A program made the position numbers and the translations under genes. The notes beneath the pieces were generated by a model that saw nothing but the letters and a program-made list of their open reading frames with translations, was not told the origin of the DNA and did not search any database. Positions 8,253 to 16,951 of a stretch of 31,448 bases of DNA are shown one piece after another. Numbering within the stretch: position 1 is the stretch's first letter; the number at the start of each line of letters is the position of its first letter. The stretch is from Prevotella sp. CAG:485 (GTDB lineage: Bacteria > Bacteroidota > Bacteroidia > Bacteroidales > Muribaculaceae): positions 1 to 31,448 of the forward strand of contig FR897793.1 in the NCBI GenBank assembly GCA_000437495.1, read 5' to 3'.

Positions 8253-10577
8253 ATGACCGGAAAAAGAATCATTCATCTTCAGCGCCTGCTACTCGCGGCA
8301 GTGCCTCTGCTTGTGGCAGTGTCGTGCTCCACAACGCGGCGCCTGGCCGACGGCGAGGTGCTATACACCGGAGTGAGCAAATTCAGCGTCAACACCCCTT
8401 CCGACTCCGTTGCCGTTCCCGGCGGCCTCCGGAGCCAGCTTGACCAGATTATCAACGTCAAGCCCAACAATCCCCTCTTTTCCCCCTACGTCCGCACCCC
8501 GTTCCCCATTGGCCTGTGGGTCTATAACAACTGGAACGACTCGGCCGGCGGCCTCAAAGGGTGGCTATACCGCAAACTCGTGGCTCAGCCCGTGCTCATC
8601 AGCGATGTTAGGCCCGAAGTGCGCACCAAGATGCTTGAGAAGACCCTCGATAATAACGGCTTCTTCAATTCGTCGGCCACATACGAGCTTAAGCCCGACA
8701 AACGCAACCGCAAAAAGGCCCGCATCATCTACACCGTCAACACCGGCGACCCCTATCCCATCGACTCCGTCATCCTGCCCGGAAAAACCGATTATCCCGT
8801 AAGCGGCTATATCGACTCCCTGGCACGCCTGAATCCTTATCTCCGGCCGGGCTCCATATTCAGCGTCGATTCGCTGGAGTCAGTGCGCGTAAACATCACC
8901 AATACCCTGCGCAACAAGGGGTTCTATTACTTCCGCCCCGAGTACATAGAGTTCCTTGCCGACAGCACCATACACCCCGGCGCCATAGCCATCAAACTCA
9001 CCATAGCCAACAACGTGCCGTCGCTGGCTCTGAAGCAGTGGAAGACAGGCAATATCTATACCCTACTTAAACGGCGGTCGAACAGGAATCCCGGCTATCC
9101 CGACACCCTTCAGACCTCCAAGGGACTCCTCACCGTAATGCGCCCGCAGCGCGTAAGGCCCAACATGATAACCTCGGTCATCTCCTTCCGCAGCGGCCGC
9201 ACCTTCTCAGTGCGCCAGATGGACCGCACACAGCTGCGACTCTCGCGCCTCGGCATCTTTGAGAGCATAGAGATTCAGCCCATCCCGGCCGACACCTCAA
9301 AAGAGAATCCGACACTTGATGTGTATATCACCTGCCGTTATGACCGGCCCATGGATGCCTCAATAGAGGTCAACGCCTCGTCGAAATCCAACTCATATAT
9401 CGGTCCGGGACTCATCTTCTCGCTGCGCCACAACAACCTTTTCGGCGGCGGTGAAAAGCTCACCCTGAGCCTCAACGGGGACTATGAATGGCAAACCGGC
9501 AGCGGCGCCTCGTCGGTGTTCAACAGCTACGAAGTGGGTCTGCAGGCAACCCTGGCCTTCCCGCGCCTCCTGGCGCCCTCCATTGTGCGCCGCACACGCC
9601 GCGAAATCAACTGGACAACTGTGGGACTGGGAGCAAGCCTCCTCAACAGACCCCACTATTTCAAGATGTCGCAGTTCAACGCCTCATATTCCTATCAGTG
9701 GAACTTTTCGCGACGTGTCACCAACAGCTTCACACCCTTCAAGCTCACCTACTCCAAGCTACAGCACACCACACCCGTTTTCGATTCCATCATGCAGGCA
9801 AATCCGGCCATAGCACTCAGCTTCATGAGCCAGTTTATACCGCAGATGACCTATACCTATAATCTGTCGAAGTTCTTTGAGCGAGAGCAGATTAACGGAC
9901 TCGACTTTACCTTCACCGTGGCAGAAGCCGGCAACATCTTCTGGGGAATATGGCAGGCAGCCGGAAAGAAAGGCGAGAAAAAGCTCTTCGGCACACCGTT
10001 TGCCCAGTTCGTGAAAGGACAGGCTCAGATAGTCTATTCGCGCCGTCTCAAACCCGGCACACAGCACTGGCTTGTGTCGCGTTTCCTCATAGGCGCCGAA
10101 CATGCATACGGTAATTCCAAAGAGGTGCCTTACATAGAGCAATTCTATATTGGCGGCGCCAACTCCATCCGTGCCTTCACGGTGCGAAGCATCGGTCCCG
10201 GCTCTTACCGTCCGCCCAAGGACCAGACCAACGGATACTTTGACCAGACCGGTACCTTCAAGCTTGAGATGAACGTTGAATACCGCTTCCCCCTCTTCGG
10301 CGATTTGCACGGAGCCGCGTTTGTGGATGCCGGCAACGTATGGCTGCTGCGCAAGGATGAGCTGCGACCCGGCGGAGAGTTGAAAGCCAACACCTTTTTG
10401 CGCGACATAGCCCTTGGCACCGGTGTGGGTCTGCGTTACGACCTGGGCATGATGGTGATTCGCGCCGACCTCGGTTACGGACTTCATGCCCCGTATGCCG
10501 ACTATCCGCGCAAATACTTCAACATCGCCTTCAAAAAGGCCTTTGCCTTCCATCTCGCCATAGGCTATCCCTTCTAA
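8253..10577 (+). CDS. tamL: Outer-membrane Omp85 lipoprotein TamL (TamA-like)
   Basis: This 774-residue protein is an outer-membrane beta-barrel of the Omp85/BamA family with a lipoprotein signal (residues 1-24, lipobox VAVSC, lipidated Cys25). POTRA-like repeats lie at about 110-400. The C-terminal 16-stranded barrel holds the family motif EQFYIGGANSIRAFTVRSIGPGSYRP (about 627-652) and ends in an aromatic residue (GYPF), as barrel proteins do. Bacteroidetes use such a lipoprotein, called TamL, in place of proteobacterial TamA. It starts 3 bp after tamB and its stop codon overlaps the next start (TAATG), so the three genes are translationally linked. Its likely role is to form, with TamB, the outer-membrane end of the transport/assembly module. 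Confidence 0.9.
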   Translation: MTGKRIIHLQRLLLAAVPLLVAVSCSTTRRLADGEVLYTGVSKFSVNTPSDSVAVPGGLRSQLDQIINVKPNNPLFSPYVRTPFPIGLWVYNNWNDSAGGLKGWLYRKLVAQPVLISDVRPEVRTKMLEKTLDNNGFFNSSATYELKPDKRNRKKARIIYTVNTGDPYPIDSVILPGKTDYPVSGYIDSLARLNPYLRPGSIFSVDSLESVRVNITNTLRNKGFYYFRPEYIEFLADSTIHPGAIAIKLTIANNVPSLALKQWKTGNIYTLLKRRSNRNPGYPDTLQTSKGLLTVMRPQRVRPNMITSVISFRSGRTFSVRQMDRTQLRLSRLGIFESIEIQPIPADTSKENPTLDVYITCRYDRPMDASIEVNASSKSNSYIGPGLIFSLRHNNLFGGGEKLTLSLNGDYEWQTGSGASSVFNSYEVGLQATLAFPRLLAPSIVRRTRREINWTTVGLGASLLNRPHYFKMSQFNASYSYQWNFSRRVTNSFTPFKLTYSKLQHTTPVFDSIMQANPAIALSFMSQFIPQMTYTYNLSKFFEREQINGLDFTFTVAEAGNIFWGIWQAAGKKGEKKLFGTPFAQFVKGQAQIVYSRRLKPGTQHWLVSRFLIGAEHAYGNSKEVPYIEQFYIGGANSIRAFTVRSIGPGSYRPPKDQTNGYFDQTGTFKLEMNVEYRFPLFGDLHGAAFVDAGNVWLLRKDELRPGGELKANTFLRDIALGTGVGLRYDLGMMVIRADLGYGLHAPYADYPRKYFNIAFKKAFAFHLAIGYPF

Positions 10578-10906
10578 TGGCTATAGGATCCTTCTCACCC
10601 CGCGAGCGCCTGGGCATCATTGTGCTGCTCTCCTTCTGCCTCATTATGATAATCGTGGCGGTGATTCCGTGGGGTAAATCAGAGCCGAAAATGGATATGG
10701 AGCCGGTGTACAGCGTCATGCTTGAGCATCAGCCGGCAGACAGCGACTCCACAGCCGCCGCTGAGAAGACCAAGGCAAACCACCGCAAAAAGGCCTCTTC
10801 AAAGAAAAAGAAGAGCCGCAAAACGCCCAAGAGCAAAGCCGACAAAGCGCCTGCCAAGCCCTCGCCGCGCAGCCCTCTCGACGAAGCCATCCCCTCAACA
10901 AACTGA
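10577..10906 (+). CDS. Small basic single-span membrane protein coupled to tamL
   Basis: This 109-residue protein begins inside the tamL stop codon (TAATG), implying coupled translation. Residues 1-10 contain a SPRER-type charged segment, residues 11-31 a hydrophobic span (IIVLLSFCLIMIIVAV), and residues 60-109 a Lys/Ala/Ser/Pro-rich tail with runs such as KKASSKKKKSRK. The N-terminus loosely resembles the membrane anchor that precedes helix-hairpin-helix domains in some Bacteroidales proteins, but no such domain follows, so it may be a truncated or diverged relative. The basic tail on the far side of the membrane could contact negatively charged lipids or TamB. The function is unknown and I recognise no family. 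Confidence 0.65.
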   Translation: MAIGSFSPRERLGIIVLLSFCLIMIIVAVIPWGKSEPKMDMEPVYSVMLEHQPADSDSTAAAEKTKANHRKKASSKKKKSRKTPKSKADKAPAKPSPRSPLDEAIPSTN

Positions 10907-10913
10907 GAATTTC

Positions 10914-10936
10914 TTTTTTGTTTCATGGGGTCTAAC
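10914..10936 (+). repeat. Copy (right half) of a dispersed intergenic repeat
   Basis: TTTTTTGT (10914-10921), three variable bases, then ATGGGGTCTAAC (10925-10936). The same 8+3+12 arrangement occurs on the minus strand at 31406-31428. It lies just after the tamL-coupled gene and before the gpmI promoter. Confidence 0.6.
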
Positions 10937-10990
10937 TATCTCAGGCCATAAAACGTTGTAAATTATGAGGCCTGTATGGCCGGATTTTAT

Positions 10991-10998
10991 TAATTTTG
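10991..10998 (+). promoter_or_regulatory. Probable -7 box of the gpmI promoter
   Basis: TAATTTTG fits the Bacteroidetes -7 consensus TAnnTTTG and lies 70 bases before the gpmI ATG. I find no good TTTG box at the expected 19-21 base spacing, so the call rests on the -7 box and position alone. Confidence 0.4.
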
Positions 10999-11067
10999 TA
11001 GCCGCTTTCCGGACACAGCTCCGCGAAGCATCTACAGGTAACACAAAAAAGAAAAAACACATACCTA

Positions 11068-12585
11068 ATGGATAAAAAAACCAATAAAGCCCTGCTGATA
11101 ATCCTTGACGGTTACGGCATAGGCGATCATAAAAAGGATGATGTTATCTACAATACCCCCACACCCTATATGGATTATCTGCGGGCCACATATCCCAATT
11201 CCGAGCTGCAGGCGAGCGGCGAGGATGTGGGTCTGCCGGCCGGTCAGATGGGCAACTCGGAGGTAGGGCATCTCAACATAGGTGCCGGCCGCATCGTCTA
11301 TCAGGATTTGGTGAAGATAAACCATGCCATTGCCGACGGCTCAATCATGCAGATGAAGGAGATTAAAAACGCATACGAGTATGCCGCCTCGGGCCATGCC
11401 CTTCACCTCATGGGCCTCACCAGCACAGGCGGTGTCCATTCGTCGCTCAATCACCTCTTCGCCCTCATCGACATAGCCAAGAAATACAACGTGCCTCGCC
11501 TCTACGTTCACTGCTTCCTCGACGGCCGCGACACCGACCCCGAGTCAGGCGCAGGCTTTGTGCAGCAGGTAGTTGACCATTGCGCCAAAACCACCGGCAA
11601 AGTGGCAAGCGTCATAGGCCGCTACTACGCCATGGACCGCGACAGAAACTGGGACCGCATAAAGAAGGCTTACGACCTTCTGGTGAAGGGGGAAGGCGAG
11701 AAGACAACCGATTTCCCCGCCGCCATCCGCGGCTATTATGCCAAAGGCACAACCGACGAGTTCATGCTCCCTATTGTGGACGCCGATGACCCCGGCTGCA
11801 TAGCCCCCGACGATGCGGTTATCTTCTTCAATTACCGCAACGACCGCGCCAAGGAAATCACCACCGTGCTCACCCAGCATGAGCAGAGCGGCATGACGCC
11901 CGTAAAAGGTCTGCAATATTATTGCATGACCCCTTACGACGATTCCTTCCATGGGGTGCATATCCTCTTCGACAAGAAGGATGTTACCGACACCCTGGCA
12001 GAATACCTGAGCAAACAGGGTCTGAAGCAGTTGCACATTGCCGAGACAGAGAAATATGCCCACGTTACGTTCTTCTTCAACGGAGGCCGCGAAGAGCCGT
12101 TCCCGGGCGAAGACCGAATATTGGTGCCGTCGCCCAAGGTGCCTACATACGACATGAAGCCCGAGATGAGCGCTCCCGAGGTTACCGAAAAGCTCGTCAA
12201 TGCCATCGACTCAGAGAAGTATGACTTCATCGTGGTCAATTTCGCCAACGGCGATATGGTGGGTCATACGGGCGTTTACACAGCCATACAGAAGGCTGTG
12301 GAGGTGCTCGACAATTGCGTGGAAAAAGTTGTTGAGGCAGCCAAGAAGCACAATTACACCACCATCATCATAGCCGACCACGGCAATGCCGACCACGCCC
12401 TCAATGCCGACGGCACGCCCAACACGGCTCATTCGCTGAATCCGGTGCCTTTCATCTTCATCAGCAACGATAAGAACGCAAAAGTGGAGAATGGCCGACT
12501 TGCCGATGTGGCTCCGTCGCTGCTCAAGGCCATGAATCTGCCTCAGCCCTCTGAAATGACCGGTCATCCCCTCGAAACTCTCTGA
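11068..12585 (+). CDS. gpmI: 2,3-bisphosphoglycerate-independent phosphoglycerate mutase
   Basis: This cytoplasmic enzyme interconverts 3- and 2-phosphoglycerate in glycolysis and gluconeogenesis, using two Mn/Zn-type metal ions and a phosphoserine intermediate. It is 505 residues, the normal length. The alkaline-phosphatase-like domain begins with the metal-binding ILDGYGIG (Asp14). The catalytic Ser64 sits in QMGNSEVGHLNIGAGR. The substrate-binding phosphotransferase insertion includes HCFLDGRDTDP and GRYYAMDRD (about residues 150-190). The C-terminal metal ligands lie in NFANGDMVGHTG and IADHGNADH. The gene has its own -7 box upstream and a clear intrinsic terminator directly after it, so it appears to be a single transcription unit. 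Confidence 0.97.
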   Translation: MDKKTNKALLIILDGYGIGDHKKDDVIYNTPTPYMDYLRATYPNSELQASGEDVGLPAGQMGNSEVGHLNIGAGRIVYQDLVKINHAIADGSIMQMKEIKNAYEYAASGHALHLMGLTSTGGVHSSLNHLFALIDIAKKYNVPRLYVHCFLDGRDTDPESGAGFVQQVVDHCAKTTGKVASVIGRYYAMDRDRNWDRIKKAYDLLVKGEGEKTTDFPAAIRGYYAKGTTDEFMLPIVDADDPGCIAPDDAVIFFNYRNDRAKEITTVLTQHEQSGMTPVKGLQYYCMTPYDDSFHGVHILFDKKDVTDTLAEYLSKQGLKQLHIAETEKYAHVTFFFNGGREEPFPGEDRILVPSPKVPTYDMKPEMSAPEVTEKLVNAIDSEKYDFIVVNFANGDMVGHTGVYTAIQKAVEVLDNCVEKVVEAAKKHNYTTIIIADHGNADHALNADGTPNTAHSLNPVPFIFISNDKNAKVENGRLADVAPSLLKAMNLPQPSEMTGHPLETL

Positions 12586-12607
12586 AAAATAGGATTTTAG
12601 CATACCA

Positions 12608-12651
12608 AAAGGGCGCGTTGGCATTAGCTGCTTGCGCGCTCTTTCTTTTTT
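12608..12651 (+). terminator. Intrinsic terminator of gpmI
   Basis: AAAGGGCGCG (12608-12617) pairs with CGCGCTCTTT (12635-12644), ten pairs with one G-T, and is followed by CTTTTTT (12645-12651). It lies 23 bases after the gpmI stop codon. Confidence 0.8.
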
Positions 12652-12711
12652 GCAAAAGATGAGCGTGAAAGAAATTCTTGCACCCTCTTTAACCTTCTTT
12701 TAACTATCGGG

Positions 12712-12743
12712 TTTGCGCCTTTGCGAAAATAGAGGTAACTTTG
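12712..12743 (+). promoter_or_regulatory. Promoter of lptD (Bacteroidetes type)
   Basis: TTTG (12712-12715), a 20-base spacer and TAACTTTG (12736-12743) match the consensus exactly. Transcription should begin near 12750, which excludes the TTG at 12741 as the lptD start and favours the ATG at 12771. Confidence 0.8.
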
Positions 12744-12770
12744 CAGCGACGTTGGCATAGAGCCCGCGCA

Positions 12771-15623
12771 ATGGAGTGTGCCTTTCCGGCTCTTCAGCGC
12801 TTACGGCTCAGCCGCTTAAGTTTCGGACTTTACCCTTTGAGAAGGACTCTTATATATATATCAGCCCTGCTTATTGCAGGCATCATGGTGGCAGCGTTCA
12901 GGCATCCGGCCTCCATAACGCTTCTTTCTGCCGGCAACATCCTTGCAGCCGACACCATTACGCATACACCCGAGCTAAAAGCCGATTCTTCGCAGCTCAA
13001 CGGCCGCACACCGCTGGATGTCTCTGACGCAGCCATCGACTCGCTGTATGCCGACCGCAAGCCTCATTCGCTGATTAACCGCGAGTCTTCCGACATTGAG
13101 AATCCGGTGGTCTTCTCGGCCAAAGACTCCATTGTGTTCTACAATCAGAACAATGCCCACATGTTTGGTAATTCCACCGTGGAATACGGCGAGTTCAAGC
13201 TCAACGCCGGCCATGTGCAGATGGATATGGATTCATCAACCGTTTATGCGGCTCCTCTGCCCGATTCCATCAGCAACGGCGAAGACACCCGTCCCGTATT
13301 CCGCGACCACAGCGGCGAGTATGAATCCGGCACCATGAAATATAACTTCCGCACCCAGCGCGGCTATATCACCGATGTCGTCAGTGAACAGGGCGAAGGA
13401 TTCCTCCGTGGCGGCAAAGCCAAGAAAAATGCCGACGGCTCATTCTATGTTGCCGACGGCAAATACACCACCTGCAGCGACCATGACCATCCGCACTTCT
13501 ATTTCCAGCTCACACGCGCACGCGTTCAGCCCAAGAAGAACGTGGTGTCGGGTCCGGCGTACATGGTGCTTGCCGATGTGCCGCTGCCTTTAGCGGTTCC
13601 TTTCGGCTTCTTCCCATTCTCAAAAGATTACTCGTCGGGCATCATATTCCCCAGCTTCGGCGACGATTATAACCGCGGCTTCTATCTCCGCGACGGCGGT
13701 TACTACTTCGCCATCAACGACAATGTGGACCTTGCCCTGCGTGGCGAAATCTACACCAAAGGGTCGTGGGGAGTGTCGGCCCGCTCTAACTATGTGAAGC
13801 GCTACCGTTACCGCGGCAACTTCGAGGTGAGCTACCTCAAGACCATAACGGGCGACAAGGGGGCTCCCGACTATGCCAAATCCACCAACTTCCGTGTGGC
13901 ATGGACGCATCAGCAGGACCAGAAAGCCAACCCCTTCCTCAACTTCTCAGCTTCGGTAAACTATACCACATCGGGCTATACGCGCAATGACCTTAACTCG
14001 TACTATTCCAACGACTTCACCGAAAATACCAAGTCGAGCACGGTCAACCTGACATACCGACCGCCGGGTACCAAATGGAGCATCTCGGCCACGGCCAACA
14101 TAGCCCAGCGCACGCAAGACAGCACACTCAGCGTGTCGTTCCCCAACTTCACCGTAACGCTGGCTCAGAACTCACCTTTCAAGCGCAAAAAGGCTGTTGG
14201 CGGTGAGCGCTGGTATGAGAAAATTCGTCTGAGCTACAGCGGTCAGTTCCAGAACTCCCTCACTGCCCGTCAGGACGAGTTCTTTAAAAAGAACCTGGTG
14301 AAAGACTGGAACAACGGCATAAGCCATCAGATTCCTATACAGGCCACCTTCACGGCGTTCAAATACTTCAACATCACCCCGAGCGTGCGCATCAACGACC
14401 GTATGTATTTCCAGAAAGTGCGTCGCGACTGGGACCCGAACGCGTCGGCCGAGGTGCGCGACACCACCCACGGTTTCTATAACCTGCTGGATTTCTCGGC
14501 TTCCATAGGCCTGACAACAAAAATATACGGCTTCTGGAAACCCCTTAAGTTCATGGGCGACAAAGTGCAGATGATTCGCCACGTCATCACACCCACCATC
14601 TCCTTCAGCGGGTCGCCCGACTTTGGCGCTCCCGGCTGGGGTGTCTGGGGGCATTATTACCGTCCGCCGTACACCGAAGGGGGCGAACCTGTAAGGGTAG
14701 ATTACAACTACTTTGAAGGCCGCAGCTTCGGCGCCCCTTCACGAGGCAAAACGGCTATTCTCAGCTACTCCTTCGCCAATAACCTGGAGATGAAGGTGAA
14801 GTCGGACAAAGATTCTACGGGAGTGAAGAAAATTTCGCTCATAGAAAATCTCACGATAGGGCAGAGCTATAACTTTGCCGCCGACTCGCTGCGCTTTTCA
14901 AACATCAACACGTCTATCCTGCTGCGTCTGGTCAAGAACTTCAACCTTAACCTCAACGCCACCTGGGACCCGTATATGTATGCCGTTGACGCTGCCGGAC
15001 AGCCACGGCGTATAGACAAGCTGCGCATCTCGCACGGCAAAGGCCTGGCAAAACTTACTTCCACAGGCACGTCATTCTCTTATACCTTCAACAACTCCAC
15101 CTTCAAACGCAACTCGGAGCAGCAGAGGAATGATGACAACACCGATCCGGATGCCGACGAAAACGGCGAAGAAGAGGATTTTGGCCAGGCTGCAGACAAA
15201 CGCAGAAACAAAAACAACAACAAGAACAAGACCCAGACCGATGCCGATGGTTATGCCGCCTGGGCTTGTCCCTGGTCGCTGACCTTCAATTATTCCATCA
15301 ATTACGGCTGGGGCGCCTTTGACTACGACAAGCTCGAATACAAAGGCAAATGGACACAAAACCTCAGCGTGAGCGGCTCTTTGCGGCCAACGCCCAACTG
15401 GAACTTCAGCATGTCGTGCTCCTATAATTTCGACCTGCACAAAATCTCATACATGAACTGCAGTATAAGTCGCGATTTGCACTGCTTCACCATGTCATGT
15501 TCCTTCATCCCGGTTGGCCCTTATAAATCGTTTAACTTCAACATTGCCGTAAAAGCCTCCATGCTGCGCGACCTCAAATACGACAAACGCTCGTCAACCG
15601 GCAACGGCATTCGCTGGTATTGA
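12771..15623 (+). CDS. lptD: LPS-assembly outer-membrane protein LptD (Bacteroidetes type)
   Basis: This protein inserts lipopolysaccharide into the outer leaflet of the outer membrane. It is 950 residues from the ATG at 12771. A hydrophobic N-terminal segment (about 28-44) serves as a signal/anchor. An OstA/LptA-like jellyroll domain follows, beginning near IENPVVFSAKDSIVFYNQ, with HMFGNSTVEYGEFKLNAG and GGKAKKNADGSFYVADGKYTTC. The large C-terminal barrel contains the conserved PFGFFPFSKDYSSGIIFPSFG. A charged low-complexity insert rich in Asn, Asp, Glu and Lys (about residues 780-825) lies between barrel strands and is probably a loop. Annotation pipelines often call this family simply 'putative LPS assembly protein LptD'. 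It is monocistronic between two terminators or hairpins. Confidence 0.88.
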   Translation: MECAFPALQRLRLSRLSFGLYPLRRTLIYISALLIAGIMVAAFRHPASITLLSAGNILAADTITHTPELKADSSQLNGRTPLDVSDAAIDSLYADRKPHSLINRESSDIENPVVFSAKDSIVFYNQNNAHMFGNSTVEYGEFKLNAGHVQMDMDSSTVYAAPLPDSISNGEDTRPVFRDHSGEYESGTMKYNFRTQRGYITDVVSEQGEGFLRGGKAKKNADGSFYVADGKYTTCSDHDHPHFYFQLTRARVQPKKNVVSGPAYMVLADVPLPLAVPFGFFPFSKDYSSGIIFPSFGDDYNRGFYLRDGGYYFAINDNVDLALRGEIYTKGSWGVSARSNYVKRYRYRGNFEVSYLKTITGDKGAPDYAKSTNFRVAWTHQQDQKANPFLNFSASVNYTTSGYTRNDLNSYYSNDFTENTKSSTVNLTYRPPGTKWSISATANIAQRTQDSTLSVSFPNFTVTLAQNSPFKRKKAVGGERWYEKIRLSYSGQFQNSLTARQDEFFKKNLVKDWNNGISHQIPIQATFTAFKYFNITPSVRINDRMYFQKVRRDWDPNASAEVRDTTHGFYNLLDFSASIGLTTKIYGFWKPLKFMGDKVQMIRHVITPTISFSGSPDFGAPGWGVWGHYYRPPYTEGGEPVRVDYNYFEGRSFGAPSRGKTAILSYSFANNLEMKVKSDKDSTGVKKISLIENLTIGQSYNFAADSLRFSNINTSILLRLVKNFNLNLNATWDPYMYAVDAAGQPRRIDKLRISHGKGLAKLTSTGTSFSYTFNNSTFKRNSEQQRNDDNTDPDADENGEEEDFGQAADKRRNKNNNKNKTQTDADGYAAWACPWSLTFNYSINYGWGAFDYDKLEYKGKWTQNLSVSGSLRPTPNWNFSMSCSYNFDLHKISYMNCSISRDLHCFTMSCSFIPVGPYKSFNFNIAVKASMLRDLKYDKRSSTGNGIRWY

Positions 15624-15643
15624 TTTCCCTTCCTCCAAAGCAT

Positions 15644-15684
15644 ATATTCATGCTCCGAGGCACTTCGCCTAAGAGCCTGAATAT
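15644..15684 (+). terminator. Hairpin downstream of lptD
   Basis: ATATTCATGCTC (15644-15655) pairs with GAGCCTGAATAT (15673-15684) with one mismatch, with a smaller GAGGC/GCCT stem in the loop. There is no strong T-run, so it may be a processing or weak termination structure. Confidence 0.45.
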
Positions 15685-15724
15685 ACACGTGTTTATGGCA
15701 GGGAAGATACCTTGGGTAGGTAGC

Positions 15725-15756
15725 AAAAAAAATTGATTGCCATCACGACAATCAAT
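15725..15756 (-). terminator. Intrinsic terminator of the flippase-like gene
   Basis: On the minus strand ATTGATTG and CAATCAAT (15732-15739 and 15749-15756) form a perfect 8-bp stem with a 9-base loop, directly followed by a run of eight T (the A-run at 15725-15732 on the plus strand). It ends transcription coming from the gene that stops at 15818. Confidence 0.8.
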
Positions 15757-15817
15757 CCAAATTAACCTTAAAATCTAATACCATGAAAAACTCTTTTCAC
15801 TTATATAACACCGTATA

Positions 15818-16951
15818 TCAGTTTTGGTTTAACCGGATTAGGAAATTTTTTAAATTTTTTTTCGCAGCGGCCTGCCGGCGTCGGCTGAGATGGTCGTTTA
15901 TCAGAATGCAGATGATGCAGAAAATGCCTAACAGCACAAGCATCAGCGACTGCGCGCTCCACATGAGCATGGCAAAAGCAGCACCCTGAGTGCCCGTTAT
16001 GCCAAACAGAGCCAGAGCAAACATCACGGCAATGTTCCATGCACCCAAGCCACCGTTGCTCGGTATTACCATAGACATGGACCCGAACACAAACGTTACT
16101 ATGCCCGGCAAAAAGCCGTATGCCATGGCAGGGCTGAAAAAGAGCTCGCGGGTGAAAGGAAAAGCCGCAAACATAACGTAAGTCTCTGAGAAATAGCATA
16201 TCCAGATGCCCATGGTGAGCCATGTAAATGCCCATTTCTGTTTCAGGTGAAACAGCGACATGAATCCGTTGCCCACACGGCGCAGCTCAAGCTCAGCCTT
16301 TGCCATGAACTTGTCTTTGCGGAAGAAATAACAACATCCCCCCACAAGGGCGCATATCGCACCAAAGGTTACATAAAGCCAGGGGTCGCCGAGAAGATGC
16401 ACAAGGTGTTTGCCCACCGCGTAATGGTCGAGAAAAGCGGTGAAGTAAGAATGAGCCACCGCCGTCATCAGGCCAACCAACACAAGAACTACCACCGCAT
16501 CAGAGGCCCGGTCGCCAACCATTGTCCCCAACACGGTAGAGAAATTGGCCTTGCGTCGGCGCGCAATGAAGATACAGCGCCAAATCTCGCCCAGACGCGG
16601 AATAACCAGGTTGAGAGCGTAAGTGCCGAAAATACTCACACATAGTTCCAGAAAGGTGGCCTTAATGCCCACTCCGTCGAGCTGCAAACCCCAGCGCACA
16701 GCACGGATTACATGGCTCAACACCGTAATGAGCATCATGGCCAATACCCACCAATAATCCACGCCATGACGTATGAGCGCCATCATGTCGTGAAAATCAA
16801 TGCGTTTGAAAAGCCATATTATCAACAAGGCCGAACACACAAAAGGAATCAGATAACGCAAAACTGTGGTTAAAGCTTTGCGCTCTCCATGCCCTTTTTG
16901 AGGTTTCAGCCTGTCAGGTTGATTCTGCTGAATGATAATGCCTTTTGTCAT
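15818..16951 (-). CDS. Flippase-like membrane protein (LPG synthase TM / UPF0104 family)
   Basis: This 377-residue polytopic inner-membrane protein belongs to the lysylphosphatidylglycerol synthase transmembrane (UPF0104, flippase-like) family. About eight hydrophobic segments are visible. The family signature is in the first third: HVIRAVRWGLQLDG, then a helix and ALNLVIPRLGEIWRC, resembling the conserved 'RxxRW' and 'P.R.GE..R' motifs. The C-terminal part has GFLPGIVTFVFGSMSMVIPSNGGLGAWN, also typical (the P.NGGLG/P.GG.G element). There is no soluble aminoacyl-transfer domain, so it is not a full MprF; a lipid or glycolipid translocation role is inferred from the family. The upstream frame reaches a TTG at 16975, but the ATG at 16951 is preferred. 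It is convergent with lptD. Confidence 0.85.
   Translation of the reverse strand: MTKGIIIQQNQPDRLKPQKGHGERKALTTVLRYLIPFVCSALLIIWLFKRIDFHDMMALIRHGVDYWWVLAMMLITVLSHVIRAVRWGLQLDGVGIKATFLELCVSIFGTYALNLVIPRLGEIWRCIFIARRRKANFSTVLGTMVGDRASDAVVVLVLVGLMTAVAHSYFTAFLDHYAVGKHLVHLLGDPWLYVTFGAICALVGGCCYFFRKDKFMAKAELELRRVGNGFMSLFHLKQKWAFTWLTMGIWICYFSETYVMFAAFPFTRELFFSPAMAYGFLPGIVTFVFGSMSMVIPSNGGLGAWNIAVMFALALFGITGTQGAAFAMLMWSAQSLMLVLLGIFCIICILINDHLSRRRQAAAKKNLKNFLIRLNQN

Noticed and set aside
15783..15989. 68-residue plus-strand frame starting MKNSFHLYNTVYQFWF
   Set aside because: It has a good-looking start context but after about 12 codons it runs antisense through the end of the flippase-like gene; I report the start context as a possible scar, not as a gene.
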